Below are positions 34,679-37,346 of a DNA stretch of 37,346 nucleotides, in pieces. The first letter of the stretch is position 1, and each line of letters begins with the position of its first letter. The stretch is taken from contig JAQGDQ010000207.1 of assembly GCA_030141605.1 (NCBI GenBank), forward strand, positions 64,001 through 101,346, read 5' to 3'. Made by a program: the position numbers and the translations under genes. The notes below the pieces were generated by a model, which was not told the origin of the DNA, ran no database searches, and worked only from the letters and a program-made list of their open reading frames with translations. This DNA is from Tubiluchus corallicola. Taxonomy: Eukaryota > Priapulida > Priapulimorpha > Priapulimorphida > Tubiluchidae.

Positions 34679-35047
34679 AATTGTCGAACTTCACAAATAG
34701 TTTACGCATACTTGTGTGTCTAATCAAGAAGTAGTTCAATTTTCAAGTACGTATGTTTGAAAACCTCGAACATTTTCGTGATTCTTGAACCCATACCTTG
34801 TTAGTTTAAGTTATGGGTAAAAAAGTTTAAGTATGTTTAATAGTAACTTAAACTCAAAGTTTAATACTCAAGTTTAAGTTAAGTATGGCTAACTTAAACT
34901 AAGGCATGTAACTTAAACAAACATCGTGAGACAAGCCCTGGGTTTAAAAATCGCGAAAATGCACGAGGTTTTTCAATGTGGTTGAAAATCGAAGTACTTC
35001 TTGATTAAATGCTCAAGTATTTAAACTATTTGTGAAGTTTGACAATT
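34679..35047. mobile_element. Foldback-type element with about 120-bp inverted arms
   Basis: AATTGTCGAACTTCACAAAT at the left is the imperfect reverse complement of the right end, ATTTGTGAAGTTTGACAATT. The match continues inward for about 120 bases (AATCAAGAAGTA, AAAACCTCG, CATTTTCG). The centre is itself rich in inverted TTAACTTAAACTAA/TTAGTTTAAGTTA motifs. Transcribed, it would form one long hairpin. Confidence 0.8.
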
Positions 35048-35407
35048 ACCTTGAAATGTATTTTTTTGTTGTCATTGAAATAATTATTATATATACAACA
35101 CAGACTGCCAAACATTCGTCTCAAAGTTTATTTCACATTTTTACAAAACAAGGAGACAATCTTTCTCCGCAAATATCAACGACATCACAGCTAGCTAGTA
35201 TACCAGAATCAAGCCTTTTGTGCAATAGTTCTCATTTATTTGGTAACCTTCTAAACTGCTATTATTGATTGGCGTGCTTTGATACAAAACCCTGTATTAA
35301 CGGAGTCAAAGTAATTGGCGTTTAAATGACACACTAGGCAAATGGGTGCAAGAAATGAAACTAGATTTTGGAATAATTTTTCCACTCCAAACCTCAGATG
35401 CAGAAGA

Positions 35408-35846
35408 CAGTAAGCTCCGCATAACTGAAAATTACATAGCTCAAAGAATTTCAGTGAAAAAGATGAAATCCTTCGTTTTTCTCGTAAAAAAACATGACTT
35501 AACTCAAAATGTCGCCCAACTCAAAACTAAACACAAACCGAATTGCAGTTCATGAGACACTGATACCACCATAACACCATTGTCGTATTGTTTAATAGTG
35601 TTGTGTATGTGTCCTTTTGTAACTTAAAAAAAGTCATGTTTCCCTATATAATTTGTCATCAAAACTCCGCATTTATGTATAGAAGGGTTGACTTTCTGCC
35701 TTCTATTTGCTTGCCATCTGGAGGAGAGGTTTAGACTTATCAGAGTTTCTATGCTCGAAAATGGTCAACATTGGATATAACCCAAAATATCGCCTAGCTC
35801 ACAGTTTTTTCGGTCTGATTGGATTTGAGTTATGCGGAGCTCACTG
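35408..35846. mobile_element. Inverted-repeat MITE, Tc1/mariner-pogo-like ends
   Basis: CAGTAAGCTCCGCATAACT at the left and AGTTATGCGGAGCTCACTG at the right are near-perfect inverted repeats with CAG/CTG termini. TA follows the right end; the left neighbour is GA, so the duplication is not intact. A 69-codon frame overlapping it is not a recognisable protein. Confidence 0.7.
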
Positions 35847-37346
35847 TACCACGTTACAAAAAGCATGTTTCAAATAACATTTCAAATCAATTAATGAATC
35901 AATGTAGTACGAGAAGAAACAATGTTGGGAATACAATGATACAATGATCAGTTACGAAAATAACAATGCAAAAGCACAATATCATTGAGCAACAAGCACT
36001 AGTTGAAAATACCACAGTTTCGCAATCTGTATTCTGTTTACGAAGTACTAATCAGGCTATTCAAAATTTTCAGCATACATACAGCAAATGAAAATAAATT
36101 GGTTTGACATTTGGGAATATAACGTATGTTGAAATTAGAAAGCACACGTCGTGTAACATCTGGATGATAAGTTGTTTCTATCTTCAAACAAAGTTTCAGC
36201 ACAATAAACAATAAAATAATCAATGAAAAGAAAAACCTAATATCTAGTACTGGATCTAATATTTACAAAAATTAAAATAGGAAAAAAACAGTCCTCTTCA
36301 AATGGAAACTAAATTCGATTTACGTTTTAATTTAACACTATTTTCGCTACGGAAATTATTAACTACATATGTACAGAAAATAAAAAAAAACAGGCGTTTA
36401 CAGGAAAAATGCATTTAGATATCATTCTTCCATATTTGGCCGAAATCGAATGCAGTTCGTTACTGCCACCTAGTGAGAAATTTACTTACGTACAAAAAAG
36501 TTTCCCACATTTGAAGTTAACAGGTGAACGTCCCAATACCTGATTAGAATCAAGTGCAATCAAAGCAGGCTACACGATGAGATATTTTTCTAATTTTGCA
36601 ATTCAGATATATAAGCATTCATTTACTGTTTAGTCGTACATGTAAGTAGAAAATTCAGCATTTGAAGTTGTAGGTATATCAAACATGTCTTACATGCATA
36701 CTGGCTAAGAATGTATAAGAGGGATTTCCATGTGGACTTGTGTGTAATCCATCAAAGATGCAATAGTTTCTGTCAATTCACCAATAATTTTAGTTGAATA
36801 CTGCAAACAGGGGCAATGCTAATATAATATGCATAACGTGGAGACATCTAGTGACAAGAGACACAGCCATTATGAACCGGTTGTCCTTTAAAAATCAGAA
36901 AAGTAAACATAATTGTAATTGTAGTCCTGGGGGAGGGGTGTCAATCTGGGGTGAGCATTGAACGTTCAGGTTTGATTCGAACAAGTTTTAGTTTGAATTT
37001 GATTCGAAACTAAAATCACGAATTTGAATAATTCAATACTACAACTACATACGTTTTTTATCATTAAAATATTTGAAACATCGACCAATCAGTACAGTTT
37101 AGCTGCGATTTCTATGCACAATGTTTAAACAATGATTAGTGTTTTACTGCAGAACAAAATTAAGTAATATGCATGATGTTTTCGAGACCACTTTTTATTA
37201 ATGAATCAAACGTCGATACGAAAAGCATTAAAACTGAATACAGATTTGCTTTTTCCGTTGAGAATGCTCGCCCTGGTGCCAGTATTGCACCGAAAGTTTT
37301 TAAACTGGTCACTCTTTACACATCTAGGAGGTTTGATACCTTTACT

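Larger units (their letters stand above)
32763..37346. other. Right flank downstream of DERL2
   Basis: The DERL2 3' UTR must begin here; the first clear AATAAA I noted is far away at 34574-34579, past the tandem array, and a nearer non-canonical signal may be used. Apart from the repeats and elements listed separately, I recognise no exon, RNA gene or conserved motif. Around 36985-37015 an imperfect inverted motif (TTTGAATTTGATTCGAA) may be the start of another transposon. Confidence 0.4.

Noticed and set aside
35346-35555. 69-codon plus-strand open frame
   Set aside because: Mostly within the inverted-repeat MITE, with no homology I recognise.

Overview
The window is AT-rich animal nuclear DNA. 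It has spliced genes with GT-AG introns of several hundred to about 2,300 bases, and many introns and spacers are filled with degenerate transposons. No continuous ORF corresponds to a whole gene, so I built gene models by joining exons at splice sites and checking phase against remembered human relatives. Every junction in the four main models is phase-compatible, and the three complete models total an exact multiple of three. The organism is probably an invertebrate metazoan; I cannot name a phylum.

Layout: (1) 299-1696, minus strand: first three coding exons of a BCAS3 orthologue, running off the left edge. (2) 3186-15238, minus: complete eight-exon gamma-butyrobetaine dioxygenase-like gene (436 aa), with introns holding a tRNA-type SINE, a hAT-like element, a piggyBac-like element carrying a 5S rRNA-like sequence, a pogo-like element, a 141-bp (TG)n tract and a 55-bp tandem array. 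(3) 15239-18859: spacer with two possible upstream exons of gene 2, a LINE 3' fragment and a hAT-like element. (4) 18860-26505, minus: complete eight-exon SUDS3/SDS3 orthologue (306 aa). (5) 26506-26801: a 296-bp gap separating SUDS3 from the divergently transcribed next gene. (6) 26802-32762, plus: complete six-exon Derlin-2 orthologue (231 aa). (7) 32763-37346: no recognisable gene; a tandem array of ten 93-bp units and two inverted-repeat elements.

The genes have unrelated jobs: BCAS3 (cytoskeleton/autophagy adaptor), carnitine biosynthesis, Sin3-HDAC corepressor and ER-associated degradation. This is ordinary animal gene order, not an operon. The only arrangement suggesting shared regulation is the SUDS3/DERL2 head-to-head pair.

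Most notable observations: an apparent U12-type (minor spliceosome) intron in DERL2 with a GC instead of GT at its 5' end, a strong TCCTTAAC branch site and a resident pogo-like element; a Derlin-2 C-terminus without the p97-binding SHP box; a dioxygenase with two aromatic-cage substitutions and a possible alternative membrane-anchored N-terminus; and a 5S-like sequence inside a TTAA-flanked inverted-repeat element.
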